Notes under the pieces: generated by a model
Database searches by the model: none
Seen by the model: the letters and a program-made list of their open reading frames with translations, nothing else
Told to the model about the DNA's origin: nothing
Program-made: the position numbers and the translations under genes
Origin: Gordonia polyisoprenivorans NBRC 16320 = JCM 10675
GTDB taxonomy: Bacteria; Actinomycetota; Actinomycetes; Mycobacteriales; Mycobacteriaceae
Direction of reading: 5' to 3'
Length of the DNA: 64,000 nucleotides
Assembly (NCBI RefSeq): GCF_000241325.1
Contig: NZ_BAEI01000070.1
Coordinates: 124,001-188,000, forward strand
In this document: positions 17,712-26,418 of the stretch, piece by piece
Layout of the letters: the number at the start of each line of letters is the position of its first letter
How positions within the stretch are numbered: the first letter of the stretch is position 1

Positions 17712-19544
17712 ATGGACTTTCCGACGCGTCGCGCCGCCGGTGTGGTGGCTGTGCTGATCAGTGCCGTGCTCGCGCTGTGCGCGGTGAGCGCATGCTCGTC
17801 CGACGACGACGGTCCCCGACAGGCCGTCCAGGCGTTTCTCGATGCCTACGCGCACGGTGACGCCGCGAAAGCGGCGGCGCTGACCGACAATCCGCAGGCG
17901 GCGCAGACCGCACTGCAGTCGGCGTGGACCGGGTTGTCGGCCGAATCGATGTCGGGCACCACCGGCAAGGCCTCGATCGACCAGGACACCGCCGACATCG
18001 ACGTGAACTATTCCTGGCAGCTCGGGCGCGGCCGGCAGTGGGGCTACCCGGGCACCGTCAAGGCGATCCGCTCCGATGCCAGCGGATGGCAGGTGCGCTG
18101 GACGACCACCGACATCCACCCCAATCTCGGTGGCGATCAACGTCTCTCGTTGCGCATCACCGAGGCGCCGCGGGCAACGGTCAACGAGGCCGACGGGTCG
18201 GAGGTGATGGACAACGGCACCGTGATCGGCATCAACTTCGATGCCAAGGCGGCCACCGCCGCCGGGACCTCGGTCGGTGATGCCGTCACCCAATTGGTGA
18301 GTGTCCTCGCGCCGTTCGCGCCGAATCTCGATCCACAACGGATCGCCGAGGAGTCGACGTCGTCGGGACAGCAGTATCCGATCACCCGGCTCTCCGAGGC
18401 CGACTTCAACCGGCTGCGCGATCAACTCGCGATCCCGGGTGTGGTGTACAACGAGCAGTCCGAACTCGTCCCCACCGATCCGACCTTCGCGCCGGTACTG
18501 CTCAATGGTGTGCGCGGCGTGGTCGACGACGAGGTCGTCGGCCGGGCCGGCTGGCGCGTGGTCACCGTGAACCCCAATGGTCTCGACGCCGACGTCCTCG
18601 CCGACCATGCGCCCGAGCCGGCGGCGGCGGTGCCGCTGAGCCTGTCGCGGCAGGTGCAGAACGCCGCGCAGCGAGCGGTGAACGCCACCAACACCTTTCA
18701 GATCGCGATGGTGGTCATCCAACCCTCCACCGGGCGGATCCTCGCGGTCGCGCAGAACCCGGCCGCCGACACCCAGGGCCCGATCGCAACCACCGGCCTC
18801 TACCCGCCGGGGTCGACGTTCAAGATGGTGACGTCGTCGGCGGCGTTCAATGCGTCGATGGTGCATCCGGATTCGATCGTCGGGTGCCCGGGCGAGATCA
18901 CCATCGGTCCACGCACCATCCCCAACTACGATCAGTTCGCGCTCGGTTCGGTCACCCTGCAGCGCGCGTTCGCGCAGTCCTGCAACACCACCTTCGCGAA
19001 ACTGGCCAGTGAGATGGGGCCCTCGGATCTGGCGCACGCCGCGGCGGCCATGGGGATCGGCCGCACCTTCGACATCCCCGGTCTGGCGACCTCGACCGGA
19101 TCGGTGCCGATCGAGAACGATCTGGTCGCCCGCACAGAGGATGGCTTCGGGCAGGGCAAGGACCTGGTCAGTCCGTTCAGCATGGCGCTCGTCGCCGCGA
19201 CCGTGGCCAACAACGGGAAGATGCCCGTGCCGCAACTCATCCTGGATCGCCCGACGACGGTCGGCGGCCCGTCGGCGACGCTGAACCCCGACGTCGTCGG
19301 ACAGCTGCGGCCGATGATGCGCGAGGTGGTGCTCACCGGTACCGGCACCGCCATCGCCGGGCAGGGCGAGGTCTACGGCAAGACCGGTGAGGCCGAGTTC
19401 GACGGCGGCTCGCACGCCTGGTTCGCCGGTTATCGCGGAGATCTGGCCTTCGCGACGCTCGTTGTGCGAGGCGGGGATTCGAACAACGCGGTCGGTGTCA
19501 CCCGTGACTTCTTCTCTTTCCTGCCGCCCGGCTTCGGGGTGTGA
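17712..19544 (+). CDS. Lipoprotein penicillin-binding protein (PBPlipo, Rv2864c-like)
   Basis: This is a class B-type peptidoglycan transpeptidase anchored as a lipoprotein. The signal peptide ends in the lipobox AVSAC with Cys28. An NTF2-like MecA N-terminal domain spans about 33-145, a dimerisation domain about 145-300, and the transpeptidase domain about 325-605. Its active-site motifs are all present: STFK at 368-371, SCN at 423-425 and KTG at 557-559. The length of 610 residues fits Rv2864c, found in the same neighbourhood. It should act in the periplasm in cell-wall crosslinking. Confidence 0.93.
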   Translation: MDFPTRRAAGVVAVLISAVLALCAVSACSSDDDGPRQAVQAFLDAYAHGDAAKAAALTDNPQAAQTALQSAWTGLSAESMSGTTGKASIDQDTADIDVNYSWQLGRGRQWGYPGTVKAIRSDASGWQVRWTTTDIHPNLGGDQRLSLRITEAPRATVNEADGSEVMDNGTVIGINFDAKAATAAGTSVGDAVTQLVSVLAPFAPNLDPQRIAEESTSSGQQYPITRLSEADFNRLRDQLAIPGVVYNEQSELVPTDPTFAPVLLNGVRGVVDDEVVGRAGWRVVTVNPNGLDADVLADHAPEPAAAVPLSLSRQVQNAAQRAVNATNTFQIAMVVIQPSTGRILAVAQNPAADTQGPIATTGLYPPGSTFKMVTSSAAFNASMVHPDSIVGCPGEITIGPRTIPNYDQFALGSVTLQRAFAQSCNTTFAKLASEMGPSDLAHAAAAMGIGRTFDIPGLATSTGSVPIENDLVARTEDGFGQGKDLVSPFSMALVAATVANNGKMPVPQLILDRPTTVGGPSATLNPDVVGQLRPMMREVVLTGTGTAIAGQGEVYGKTGEAEFDGGSHAWFAGYRGDLAFATLVVRGGDSNNAVGVTRDFFSFLPPGFGV

Positions 19545-19576
19545 TCCTCGGTCGTTGGTGGCCGGCGATCCGGAGT

Positions 19577-19591
19577 GCCCGACGATCGGGC
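19577..19591. terminator. Hairpin between convergent transpeptidase and hmuV genes
   Basis: GCCCGA/TCGGGC with a CGA loop lies in the 57-base gap between two convergent stop codons. The stem is only 6 bp, so the call is moderate. Confidence 0.45.
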
Positions 19592-19601
19592 CTGTCGGCT
19601 G

Positions 19602-20405
19602 CTACCGCCGCAACGGCATCACGATGAGCCTGCCGTCCCGCTCGAAGATGTCGACCGGGTGATCGTAGGTCTCCGAGAGCAATTCGCTCGTCATCACCTC
19701 TCGGGTCGGGCCGAATGCGAGGAGTCGGCCGTCCTTCATCAACGCGACACGGTCGGCGTAGGCCGCGGCCAGGGTGAGATCGTGTACCACCAGCAGGATC
19801 GCGGCCCCGGAATCGCGGTGCTCGCACAGGATCTGCAGGACCTGCTCCTGGTGGCGGATGTCGAGGGCGGCGGTCGGCTCGTCGAGCATCATCACCGGCG
19901 TGTTCTGCGCCAACGCCCGCGCCAGTGACACCCGGGCCTGTTGGCCGCCGGAGAGCTGCGGAAAGGGTTGGTGGACAAGTGAATCGAGGTCACAGCGGGT
20001 GATCGCGTCGGCGATGAGCTCCGGTGAGCGGGCAGCGTGCGGGGTTCGTAACCACGGGTACCGTCCCATCTCCACGACCTCGCCGACGGTGAACGGGGTG
20101 TCGACACGATTGTGTTGGGTGACCATCGACCGGCGTCGCGCCAGATCACGGTGGGAAGTGTGTGCGACATCGTGTCCGTCGATGATCGCCGTGCCGTGCT
20201 GTGGGGTCCGCACCCCGGACAACGCCGACAGCAGAGTCGATTTGCCGCAACCGTTGGGACCGACGAGAGCCACCAACTCACCGGCAGTCACCTCCAGGGA
20301 CACGTGGTCGACGACGTCGCGACCGCCGAGCGTCACCACGATGTTCTCGGCCCGGATGCCCGAATGGCGTTGCGATCCCTCACGTGGCTGCGGCACCGTC
20401 ACCAC
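19602..20405 (-). CDS. hmuV: Haem/iron-siderophore ABC transporter, ATP-binding protein
   Basis: This is the ATPase of a FecBCD-type importer. Walker A is GPNGCGKST at residues 49-57, the signature is LSGGQ at 151-155 and Walker B is MMLDEP at 172-177, followed by the switch histidine in VVHDLTLAA. The gene is last in the hmuTUV operon and its start overlaps the permease end by seven bases. Haem specificity is suggested by the HmuT partner and by likeness to HmuV of corynebacteria; an iron-siderophore substrate cannot be excluded. Confidence 0.88.
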   Translation of the reverse strand: MVTVPQPREGSQRHSGIRAENIVVTLGGRDVVDHVSLEVTAGELVALVGPNGCGKSTLLSALSGVRTPQHGTAIIDGHDVAHTSHRDLARRRSMVTQHNRVDTPFTVGEVVEMGRYPWLRTPHAARSPELIADAITRCDLDSLVHQPFPQLSGGQQARVSLARALAQNTPVMMLDEPTAALDIRHQEQVLQILCEHRDSGAAILLVVHDLTLAAAYADRVALMKDGRLLAFGPTREVMTSELLSETYDHPVDIFERDGRLIVMPLRR

Positions 20406-21472
20406 CCCGCTCCGGCGTGGCGACTGCGACGCAGCAGGATGAAGAACGCCGGTCCGCCGACCAGCGAGGTGAACACCCCGAGGGGGAGATCGGCACCGCC
20501 GAGAACGGTTCGTGAGGCGAGGTCGGCCGCGGCCAGGACGAGCGCACCACCGATGACGCTGGCCGGCAACAGGATCGCGTGCCGCGGGCCGACGATGAGA
20601 CGCATCACGTGCGGCACGACGAGCCCGACGAACATCACGATGCCGGTGAAGGCGACGGCCGCCGCGGTGAGGATCGCGACCAGCACGACCACCTGCCGGC
20701 GGACGGTCTCGACGTTGACGCCCAGTGAGGCCGCCTGGATCTCACCGAGGGCCAGCAGGTCGAGCTTGTGCACCAGCAGCATGGCCGCGGCGACACCGGC
20801 GACCACCAGCGGCAGCGTCACCCACACGGCGTTCCAGTTCGCGCCCGCGAGCGAGCCCAACTGCCAGAACACGATCTGTTCGCGGGCCGCCGTGGTCGCG
20901 ATGAACGTCAGATACGAGATGATCCCGAGGGCGAAGGCGTTGATCGCGATGCCGGTGAGCACCAGCATGATCGCCGACGAGGAGCCATCCCGCAGCGAGA
21001 GCACGTAGACCGCGGCGGTGGTGATCAGCGCCGCGACGAACGCCGCACCGGCCAGCGCCCACCCGTTGATGCCGACCCCGCCGATGACGATCATCAGGCA
21101 CGCACCCACGGCGGCACCCGAGGAGACGCCGATGACACCGGGCTCGGCGAGCGGGTTCGCGAGCACCCCCTGCAGCAGGCAGCCGCCGGCGCCGAGGGCG
21201 GCGCCGACGATCAGCCCCAATACGATTCGCGGGAACCGCACCACCCACAGCGCGTGCTCACCCTGCGGATGGGTGGGCATCGTGCCGATGTCGAGGCCGA
21301 AATGGTGTGCGAGACTGCCGAGTACCTGGGCGGGCGGCACCGGGATCTGGCCGATGGCCGCCGAGGTGATCGCTACGGCGATCGTCGCGACCACCAGGAC
21401 GACGAGCACGAGCGGGGCCGAGACCCGCCCGGACGTACCGGGGGGCGAGCGTCGGGTGGTCGGGGCCCTCAT
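20399..21472 (-). CDS. hmuU: Haem/iron-siderophore ABC transporter permease (FecCD)
   Basis: The 357-residue protein is a FecCD/BtuC-type permease with about nine or ten membrane helices, starting after a short basic tail. The GxxLQGVLANPLAEPGVIGVSSGA stretch (split by the membrane loop), MFVGLVVPHVMRLIVGPRH and DLASRTVLGGADLPLGVFTSLVGGPAF are strong family markers. It forms the channel for the substrate brought by HmuT. It overlaps hmuT by four bases upstream and hmuV by seven downstream, so the three are translated together. Confidence 0.9.
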   Translation of the reverse strand: MRAPTTRRSPPGTSGRVSAPLVLVVLVVATIAVAITSAAIGQIPVPPAQVLGSLAHHFGLDIGTMPTHPQGEHALWVVRFPRIVLGLIVGAALGAGGCLLQGVLANPLAEPGVIGVSSGAAVGACLMIVIGGVGINGWALAGAAFVAALITTAAVYVLSLRDGSSSAIMLVLTGIAINAFALGIISYLTFIATTAAREQIVFWQLGSLAGANWNAVWVTLPLVVAGVAAAMLLVHKLDLLALGEIQAASLGVNVETVRRQVVVLVAILTAAAVAFTGIVMFVGLVVPHVMRLIVGPRHAILLPASVIGGALVLAAADLASRTVLGGADLPLGVFTSLVGGPAFFILLRRSRHAGAGW

Positions 21473-22539
21473 GTGTAGATCGCGTGACCGAGCGCGCCGA
21501 TGACCTTGCCGACGTCCGGTCCGAACGACAGAACCTCGGTTTCGTCCATCTGCACCACTCGTCGGGCACGTCCGGCGTTCGTGTCGGAGACACCGGGCAG
21601 CGCGAGCACCCCGTCGAGACCGCCGACGGAATCGGCGCCCTGCGTCATCACCAGGATCACGTCGGGATTCGCGCGCAGCAGCGCCTCGGCGGTCACGGCG
21701 GTGAACTCGGCGGTGAGGCCTGCGGCGGTACCCGCATCGGTGCCGCCGAGAGCGGCGACGAGATCGTCGGCACCGGAGTTCGGTCCGGCCAACAGCACCA
21801 GGTGCGGTCCGCGGATGTAGAGGAAGGCGATCTTCGGGTCGCCGGTTGGGTGCGGGAGCGTGGCCTTGGCCGCGGTGATCTCCGATTCCGTGCGCTTGAC
21901 GAGCTGTTCGCCGGCCGGCTTCACGCCGAGGGCGGCCGCCACCGACCGGATGAGATCGGCGGTGGTGGCGATGGTGCGGGTCGAGCTGAACGTCACCACC
22001 GGGATCTGCGACGCACGGATCGCGTCGACCGCCTGCGGTGGTGTGGTGGCGGCGTCGACGAGGACGACGGTCGGGTTCAGCGCCAGCACCGATTCGGAGT
22101 TGAGCTGGTGACCATTGCCGGTGACCACCGGGAGCTTGGCCGCCGACGGGAAGGTCGTCGACTGATCACGCCCCACCACGCGGCTGCCCAGGCCGAGGGC
22201 GAACACGATGTTGCCGAGTGTGCCATTGCGGTCGACGGCGATGATGCGACTGGTGTCGGTGACCGTCACCTTGCCGCCGCCGTCGGAATCGACGGTCACC
22301 GGCAGGGTGGTCGTGGGAGAGGTGGTCACCGGCGTCACATCCGAGCCCGGCAGCGTCGCGGTCTGCGGGCCACTGCGCAGATGCGAGTCGGCGGTTTGGG
22401 AGGACGAGGACTGGTCCATCGGCGCGGTACTGCACGCCCCGACAAGCAGTCCGACGACCGCGAACACCGCGAGCACCAGGATCACTGTCGTGTTCGTCCG
22501 GTCCTGGTGCCGGTGGGGAATGAGATGCTGCTGCCGCAC
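21469..22539 (-). CDS. hmuT: Haem-binding lipoprotein of ABC transporter
   Basis: This is the extracellular substrate-binding lipoprotein of the importer. From GTG 22539 the protein has 356 residues, a hydrophobic signal near 20-33 and the lipobox LLVGAC. The periplasmic-binding (TroA-like) domain shows VDRNGTLGNIVFALGLGSRVVGRD, typical of HmuT, and ends with ALGHAIYT. The open frame continues to GTG 22605, but that codon lies inside the likely iron box, while GTG 22539 has GGAG six bases upstream. Expression is probably repressed by an iron regulator. Confidence 0.85.
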   Translation of the reverse strand: MRQQHLIPHRHQDRTNTTVILVLAVFAVVGLLVGACSTAPMDQSSSSQTADSHLRSGPQTATLPGSDVTPVTTSPTTTLPVTVDSDGGGKVTVTDTSRIIAVDRNGTLGNIVFALGLGSRVVGRDQSTTFPSAAKLPVVTGNGHQLNSESVLALNPTVVLVDAATTPPQAVDAIRASQIPVVTFSSTRTIATTADLIRSVAAALGVKPAGEQLVKRTESEITAAKATLPHPTGDPKIAFLYIRGPHLVLLAGPNSGADDLVAALGGTDAGTAAGLTAEFTAVTAEALLRANPDVILVMTQGADSVGGLDGVLALPGVSDTNAGRARRVVQMDETEVLSFGPDVGKVIGALGHAIYT

Positions 22540-22590
22540 CGATGTCTCCGTTCTCCGGTGGTCGCGCCGCTCGTCACTCGAGCCCGCGCC

Positions 22591-22609
22591 ATTGCCCAGG
22601 CTCACCTTA
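22591..22609 (-). promoter_or_regulatory. IdeR/DtxR-like iron box upstream of hmuT
   Basis: Read on the minus strand, the first 12 bases are TAAGGTGAGCCT, which match 11 of 12 positions of the left part of the consensus TWAGGTWAGSCTWACCTWA. The right half is weak. The site ends about 50 bases before hmuT, as expected for an iron-dependent repressor. Confidence 0.55.
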
Positions 22610-22669
22610 GTCGCGGGCGCGCGGGTGCCGGCGGACCCCGTGGTCAGGGGGTGCTCGGGGTCGGCGTCC

Positions 22670-22675
22670 TATGGT
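22670..22675 (+). promoter_or_regulatory. Putative -10 of leaderless map
   Basis: TATGGT lies seven bases before ATG 22683. It includes the in-frame upstream ATG 22671, which argues against that codon as the start. Confidence 0.45.
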
Positions 22676-22682
22676 GGAAGCC

Positions 22683-23546
22683 ATGACTGTGCGTGCCCCA
22701 CTGCGTCCCGGCAAGCTCTCGCCGATCCGGACCGTTCCCGACTCCATCGAACGTCCGGAGTACGTGTGGAAGCCGAAGGTCAACGAGGGGCACGAACCCT
22801 GGGTGCAGACCCCAGAGGTCATCGAGAAGGTGCGCGTGGCGAGCAAGATCGCGGCCAACGCGCTCGCCGAGGCCGGTAAGGCCGTCGCGCCGGGCGTCAC
22901 CACCGACGAACTCGACCGCATCGCCCACGAGTACATGATCGATCACGGCGCCTATCCATCGACCTTGGGCTACAAGGACTTTCCCAAGTCGTGCTGCACC
23001 TCGTTGAACGAGGTGATCTGCCACGGCATCCCCGACTCCACCGTCATCGCCGACGGCGACATCGTCAACATCGACGTCACCGCCTACATCGACGGCGCGC
23101 ACGGCGACACCAACGCCACCTTCCTCGCCGGAGACGTCTCACAGGAGGCACGCGACCTCGTCGAACGCACCCGCATCGCCACCGAACGCGCCATCAAGGC
23201 GGTCAAACCCGGACGCGAACTCAACGTCATCGGTCGCGTCATCGAGGCGTACGCGAATCGCTTCGGCTACACCGTCGTTCGCGATTTCACCGGTCACGGC
23301 ATCGGCGAGACCTTCCACAACGGGCTCGTCGTGCTGCACTACGACCAGCCGAACGTCGACACCATCCTCGAACCCGGCATGGTGTTCACGATCGAGCCGA
23401 TGATCAACCTCGGCGGGCTGCCGTGGGAGATGTGGGACGACGGCTGGACGGTGGTCACCGTCGACAAGAAGTGGACCGCCCAGTTCGAGCACACCCTCGT
23501 CGTCACCGAGGATGGCGCGGAGATCCTCACCATCCCCGACAACTGA
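22683..23546 (+). CDS. map: Methionine aminopeptidase, type I (MapB-like)
   Basis: This enzyme removes the first methionine from nascent proteins. The 287-residue protein carries the N-terminal extension with a proline-rich, SH3-binding-like motif typical of actinobacterial MapB (Rv2861c). The metal ligands are in [21 protein letters not shown] (two aspartates), [21 protein letters not shown] and [27 protein letters not shown] marks the substrate pocket. ATG 22683 was chosen because TATGGT seven bases upstream looks like a -10 element. Confidence 0.95.
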   Translation: MTVRAPLRPGKLSPIRTVPDSIERPEYVWKPKVNEGHEPWVQTPEVIEKVRVASKIAANALAEAGKAVAPGVTTDELDRIAHEYMIDHGAYPSTLGYKDFPKSCCTSLNEVICHGIPDSTVIADGDIVNIDVTAYIDGAHGDTNATFLAGDVSQEARDLVERTRIATERAIKAVKPGRELNVIGRVIEAYANRFGYTVVRDFTGHGIGETFHNGLVVLHYDQPNVDTILEPGMVFTIEPMINLGGLPWEMWDDGWTVVTVDKKWTAQFEHTLVVTEDGAEILTIPDN

Positions 23547-23580
23547 TCCACCCGCTCTCCGCCCGAGGCACGGGGACGCG

Positions 23581-24300
23581 TCACACGCTGCGGGCACCGC
23601 CCTCGACGTGGATGGTCTCGCCCGAGACGAAACCCGCGGTGAGCAGCCATTGTGCGGCGTCGACGATGTCGTCCACGGTTCCCACCCGCCGCGCCGGGAT
23701 GCCTTCGGCGACACCGGAGAAGAACGCGTCACGATCGGCCTCGGGCATGCCGTCCCAGGTGCCGGAGTCGACGATGCCCGGCGAGATCGCGTTGACCCGC
23801 ACCGGTGCGAGTTCGGCAGCGAGATGACTGACGGCGAATGCGACAGCGCCGTTGGTGATCCCCATCACCGTGTATTCCGGTGCCGGCTTCCACGCCGCGA
23901 CACCGGAGAACAGCGTGATCGAGCCGGTCGCGGGCATTCTCGGCCCGAAGTGTTTGGCCACCAGCAGCGGGCCGATCACCTTGGCCTCGAAGGCGGTCAC
24001 CGTCGCGTCGTGGTCGAGATCGCGGACCGCCACGTTGTGATGAGCGGCGGCGGTCGACACGATGTGATCGACGGCGCCCAGTTCTGCCGCGGCAGCAGCG
24101 ATGGACGCCTCGTCGGTGACATCGATCGCCACTGCCCGGCCGTTGTCGAGGTCGGTGGCCGCCGACTGCGCCGCGGTGAGATCGCGGGCCCCGATGACCA
24201 CCGAGGCCCCTGCGGCGTCGGCTCGCCGGGCGATCGCGAGTCCGAGGTGCTTGGCACCGCCGATGACGAGAACAGTGGTACCGGACAGGGATTGGTTCAT
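23581..24300 (-). CDS. Atypical short-chain dehydrogenase/reductase
   Basis: The 239-residue protein has a Rossmann fold of the SDR type: a glycine-rich start VLVIGGAKHLGLAIARR, an acidic VAIDVTD loop and the C-terminal GETIHVEGGA of the classical family. The active site is unusual. Where YxxxK should be, the sequence is EYTVMGITNGAV, with no lysine, and the cofactor motif is GGAKHLG rather than TGxxxGIG. It may be a binding protein or use different chemistry. ATG 24300 was chosen because AAGGAG lies six bases upstream. It is divergent from the HxlR regulator, its likely controller. Confidence 0.75.
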   Translation of the reverse strand: MNQSLSGTTVLVIGGAKHLGLAIARRADAAGASVVIGARDLTAAQSAATDLDNGRAVAIDVTDEASIAAAAAELGAVDHIVSTAAAHHNVAVRDLDHDATVTAFEAKVIGPLLVAKHFGPRMPATGSITLFSGVAAWKPAPEYTVMGITNGAVAFAVSHLAAELAPVRVNAISPGIVDSGTWDGMPEADRDAFFSGVAEGIPARRVGTVDDIVDAAQWLLTAGFVSGETIHVEGGARSV

Positions 24301-24340
24301 CACATACTCCTTGGACGTGGGTAGGCTGGACGGGATTCAC

Positions 24341-24363
24341 GGTATGGATTTGATACCGGTATC
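24341..24363. promoter_or_regulatory. Candidate HxlR operator
   Basis: The SDR/HxlR intergenic region holds GGTAT (24341-24345) and ATACC (24353-24357) as an inverted repeat, overlapping a perfect 12-base palindrome GATACCGGTATC (24352-24363). HxlR proteins often bind GTATC-type repeats in such divergent regions. Confidence 0.55.
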
Positions 24364-24426
24364 TTCAACGAAACCGCCGACGACCAGCGCGATCCCCGGC
24401 GGTGTCCCGAGGAGAAGGGGGCGTGG

Positions 24427-24798
24427 GTGTCCAAGGCCTACAACGTGATGGCCCCGACCTGCCCGAGCCGGGTGGTCTTGCACCGGATCGGCGCGCGCTG
24501 GACGGTCTTCGTGGTCACCGCACTCGCCGACGGTCCGATGCGATTCAGTGCGCTCAAGGCGCATATCGCGGGGATCACTCCCAAGGTGCTCACCGAAACC
24601 CTGCGTGCGCTGGAGTTCGACGGACTCGTCGCACGCACCGATCACGGCGGTCAGCCGCCGCGCGTGGAGTACTCGCTGACCGAGCTCGGCCGCTCGCTGC
24701 TGGTCCCGTTGGCCGCGGTGCGTGCGTGGGCCGAAGAACACGTCCCCGAGGTCGAGGCGGCCAACGCCCGGGCGGCGGCGCCGGAAGGACCGCGATGA
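24427..24798 (+). CDS. HxlR-family winged-helix regulator
   Basis: This 123-residue DNA-binding protein has the HxlR fold: [40 protein letters not shown] forms the helix-turn-helix (given here in pieces of the family pattern RW, RFSELK, IGITPKVL, LRELE), followed by the wing [12 protein letters not shown]. Cys12 in APTCPSR is at the place where redox-sensing HxlR proteins carry their sensor cysteine. The GTG start has AGAAGGGG upstream. It is divergent from the SDR gene and overlaps cobQ by four bases (ATGA). Confidence 0.85.
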   Translation: MSKAYNVMAPTCPSRVVLHRIGARWTVFVVTALADGPMRFSALKAHIAGITPKVLTETLRALEFDGLVARTDHGGQPPRVEYSLTELGRSLLVPLAAVRAWAEEHVPEVEAANARAAAPEGPR

Positions 24799-26381
24799 CC
24801 GGGGTGCCGGGGATGAGTGGGCTGGCAGGGGCCGTGCTGATCGGCGGCACCAGCTCGGATGCGGGTAAGAGCCTGCTCGTGGCGGGTCTGTGTCGGGCGC
24901 TGGCACGCCAGGGTGTGCGGGTCGCGCCGTTCAAGGCCCAGAACATGTCGAACAACTCGGTGGTCACCCTCGACGGGGGCGAGATCGGTCGGGCGCAGGC
25001 ACTGCAGGCCTACGCCTGCGGGTTGGAGCCGTCGACGCGGTTCAACCCGGTCCTGCTCAAACCCGGGGGGGATCGCCGGTCGCACGTCATCGTGCGTGGC
25101 CGGCCCGCCGGTGACGTCGGCGCCGCCGACTACTTCACCCGGCGTACCCGGCTACTCGAAGTGGTGACCGACGAATTGCGGTCCCTCCGCGAAGAATTCG
25201 ACGTCGTCATCTGCGAGGGGGCGGGGTCGGTCGCCGAGATCAACCTGCGCGACACCGACATCGCGAACATGGGCTTGGCGCAGGCCGCCGACCTCCCGGT
25301 GTTGCTGGTCACCGACATCGACCGCGGCGGATCGCTGGCGCACCTGTTCGGCACGACCGCGATCCTCGGCGCCGACGACCAGTCGCGGATCGCCGGGTAT
25401 GTGATCAACAAGTTCCGTGGGGATCCGGCGATCCTCGCGCCCGGCGTCGAGCAGGTGAAACAGATCACCGGACGCCCGACGCTGGGTGTGCTGCCCTTCG
25501 ATCCGGACCTGTGGATCGACGCCGAGGACTCGCTGGCGAGCCCGGTCGGCCGACGGGTCGGTCCGCCCGGGACAGCCCCGGTGAGCGCCGTCGAGGGCGC
25601 TCTCGGGTCGCGCCTGCGGGTCGCGGCGATCCGCTTGCCGCGCATCTCCAATTCCACCGACGTCGAGGCGCTGGCCTGTGAACCGGGCGTCGAGGTGACC
25701 TGGGTCGACGACGCGGCATCGGTCGCCGACGCCGATTTGGCCGTCCTCCCGGGAACCCGGGCGACGCTCGCCGACCTGGCCTGGCTGCGCTCGCGGGGCA
25801 TCGATGCCGCGCTGATCGCCCGGGCCGCCGCCGACCGCCCGACGCTCGCCATCTGCGGTGGATTCCAGATGCTCGCGCATCGCATCGTCGATGGGATCGA
25901 ATCCACCTCGGATCCTTCGGCGGTCGACGGTCTGCAGATCTTCGACATCGACGTCACCTTCGGTACCGAGAAGGTGGTGCGGCGGGTGTCCGGATCGGTG
26001 GCCGGGCACCGAATCGAGGGCTATGAGATTCATCACGGGCGGGTGGTGCGCTCGGCAGAGACAGGGTGGCTCGTCGACGACGTCGACGGTCCGGAGGGAG
26101 CGCGACGCGGCGCGACGTACGGCACTCACTGGCACGGACTGCTGGCCTCCGACGGGTTCCGCCGGGATTTCCTCCGCGAGGTGGCGGCGAGGTCGGGGGT
26201 ACCCGATTTCACACCCGCCGCCGATATCAGCGTCGATGCGATACGCAGGGCCCAGGTCGACCGGATCGCCGATCTGGTGTCGGCTCATCTGGACCTCGAC
26301 GAGCTCGTCGAGATCGTGCGGTGCGGCGCCGACCCGGGACTGCCGACGATCAGACACTCCCTCCAACAGAGGACGCGTTGA
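24795..26381 (+). CDS. cobQ: Cobyric acid synthase
   Basis: CobQ (CbiP) amidates four carboxyl side chains of adenosylcobyrinic acid a,c-diamide in cobalamin synthesis, using glutamine and ATP. The N-terminal dethiobiotin-synthetase-like domain has [11 protein letters not shown] (18-28) and [10 protein letters not shown] (46-55). The C-terminal glutaminase domain has [15 protein letters not shown] and the nucleophile Cys354 in ICGGFQML, with the likely histidine in GTHWHGLL. The length is 528 residues. ATG 24795 overlaps the HxlR stop and has GGAAGGA upstream. It lies away from the cobO-cobB group at 34-36 kb. Confidence 0.94.
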   Translation: MTGVPGMSGLAGAVLIGGTSSDAGKSLLVAGLCRALARQGVRVAPFKAQNMSNNSVVTLDGGEIGRAQALQAYACGLEPSTRFNPVLLKPGGDRRSHVIVRGRPAGDVGAADYFTRRTRLLEVVTDELRSLREEFDVVICEGAGSVAEINLRDTDIANMGLAQAADLPVLLVTDIDRGGSLAHLFGTTAILGADDQSRIAGYVINKFRGDPAILAPGVEQVKQITGRPTLGVLPFDPDLWIDAEDSLASPVGRRVGPPGTAPVSAVEGALGSRLRVAAIRLPRISNSTDVEALACEPGVEVTWVDDAASVADADLAVLPGTRATLADLAWLRSRGIDAALIARAAADRPTLAICGGFQMLAHRIVDGIESTSDPSAVDGLQIFDIDVTFGTEKVVRRVSGSVAGHRIEGYEIHHGRVVRSAETGWLVDDVDGPEGARRGATYGTHWHGLLASDGFRRDFLREVAARSGVPDFTPAADISVDAIRRAQVDRIADLVSAHLDLDELVEIVRCGADPGLPTIRHSLQQRTR

Positions 26382-26406
26382 GCCACGCGCGACGTGGGCG
26401 ATCACC

Positions 26407-26412
26407 TAGGCT
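26407..26412 (+). promoter_or_regulatory. Putative -10 of the epoxide-hydrolase-like gene
   Basis: TAGGCT lies six bases before GTG 26419, with no Shine-Dalgarno site, so a leaderless transcript is likely. Confidence 0.4.
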
Positions 26413-26418
26413 GAGCCG

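Noticed and set aside
16662-19415. A 917-residue minus-strand open frame
   Set aside because: It lies antisense to the GNAT and transpeptidase genes, which carry clear family motifs. High GC produces such shadow frames.
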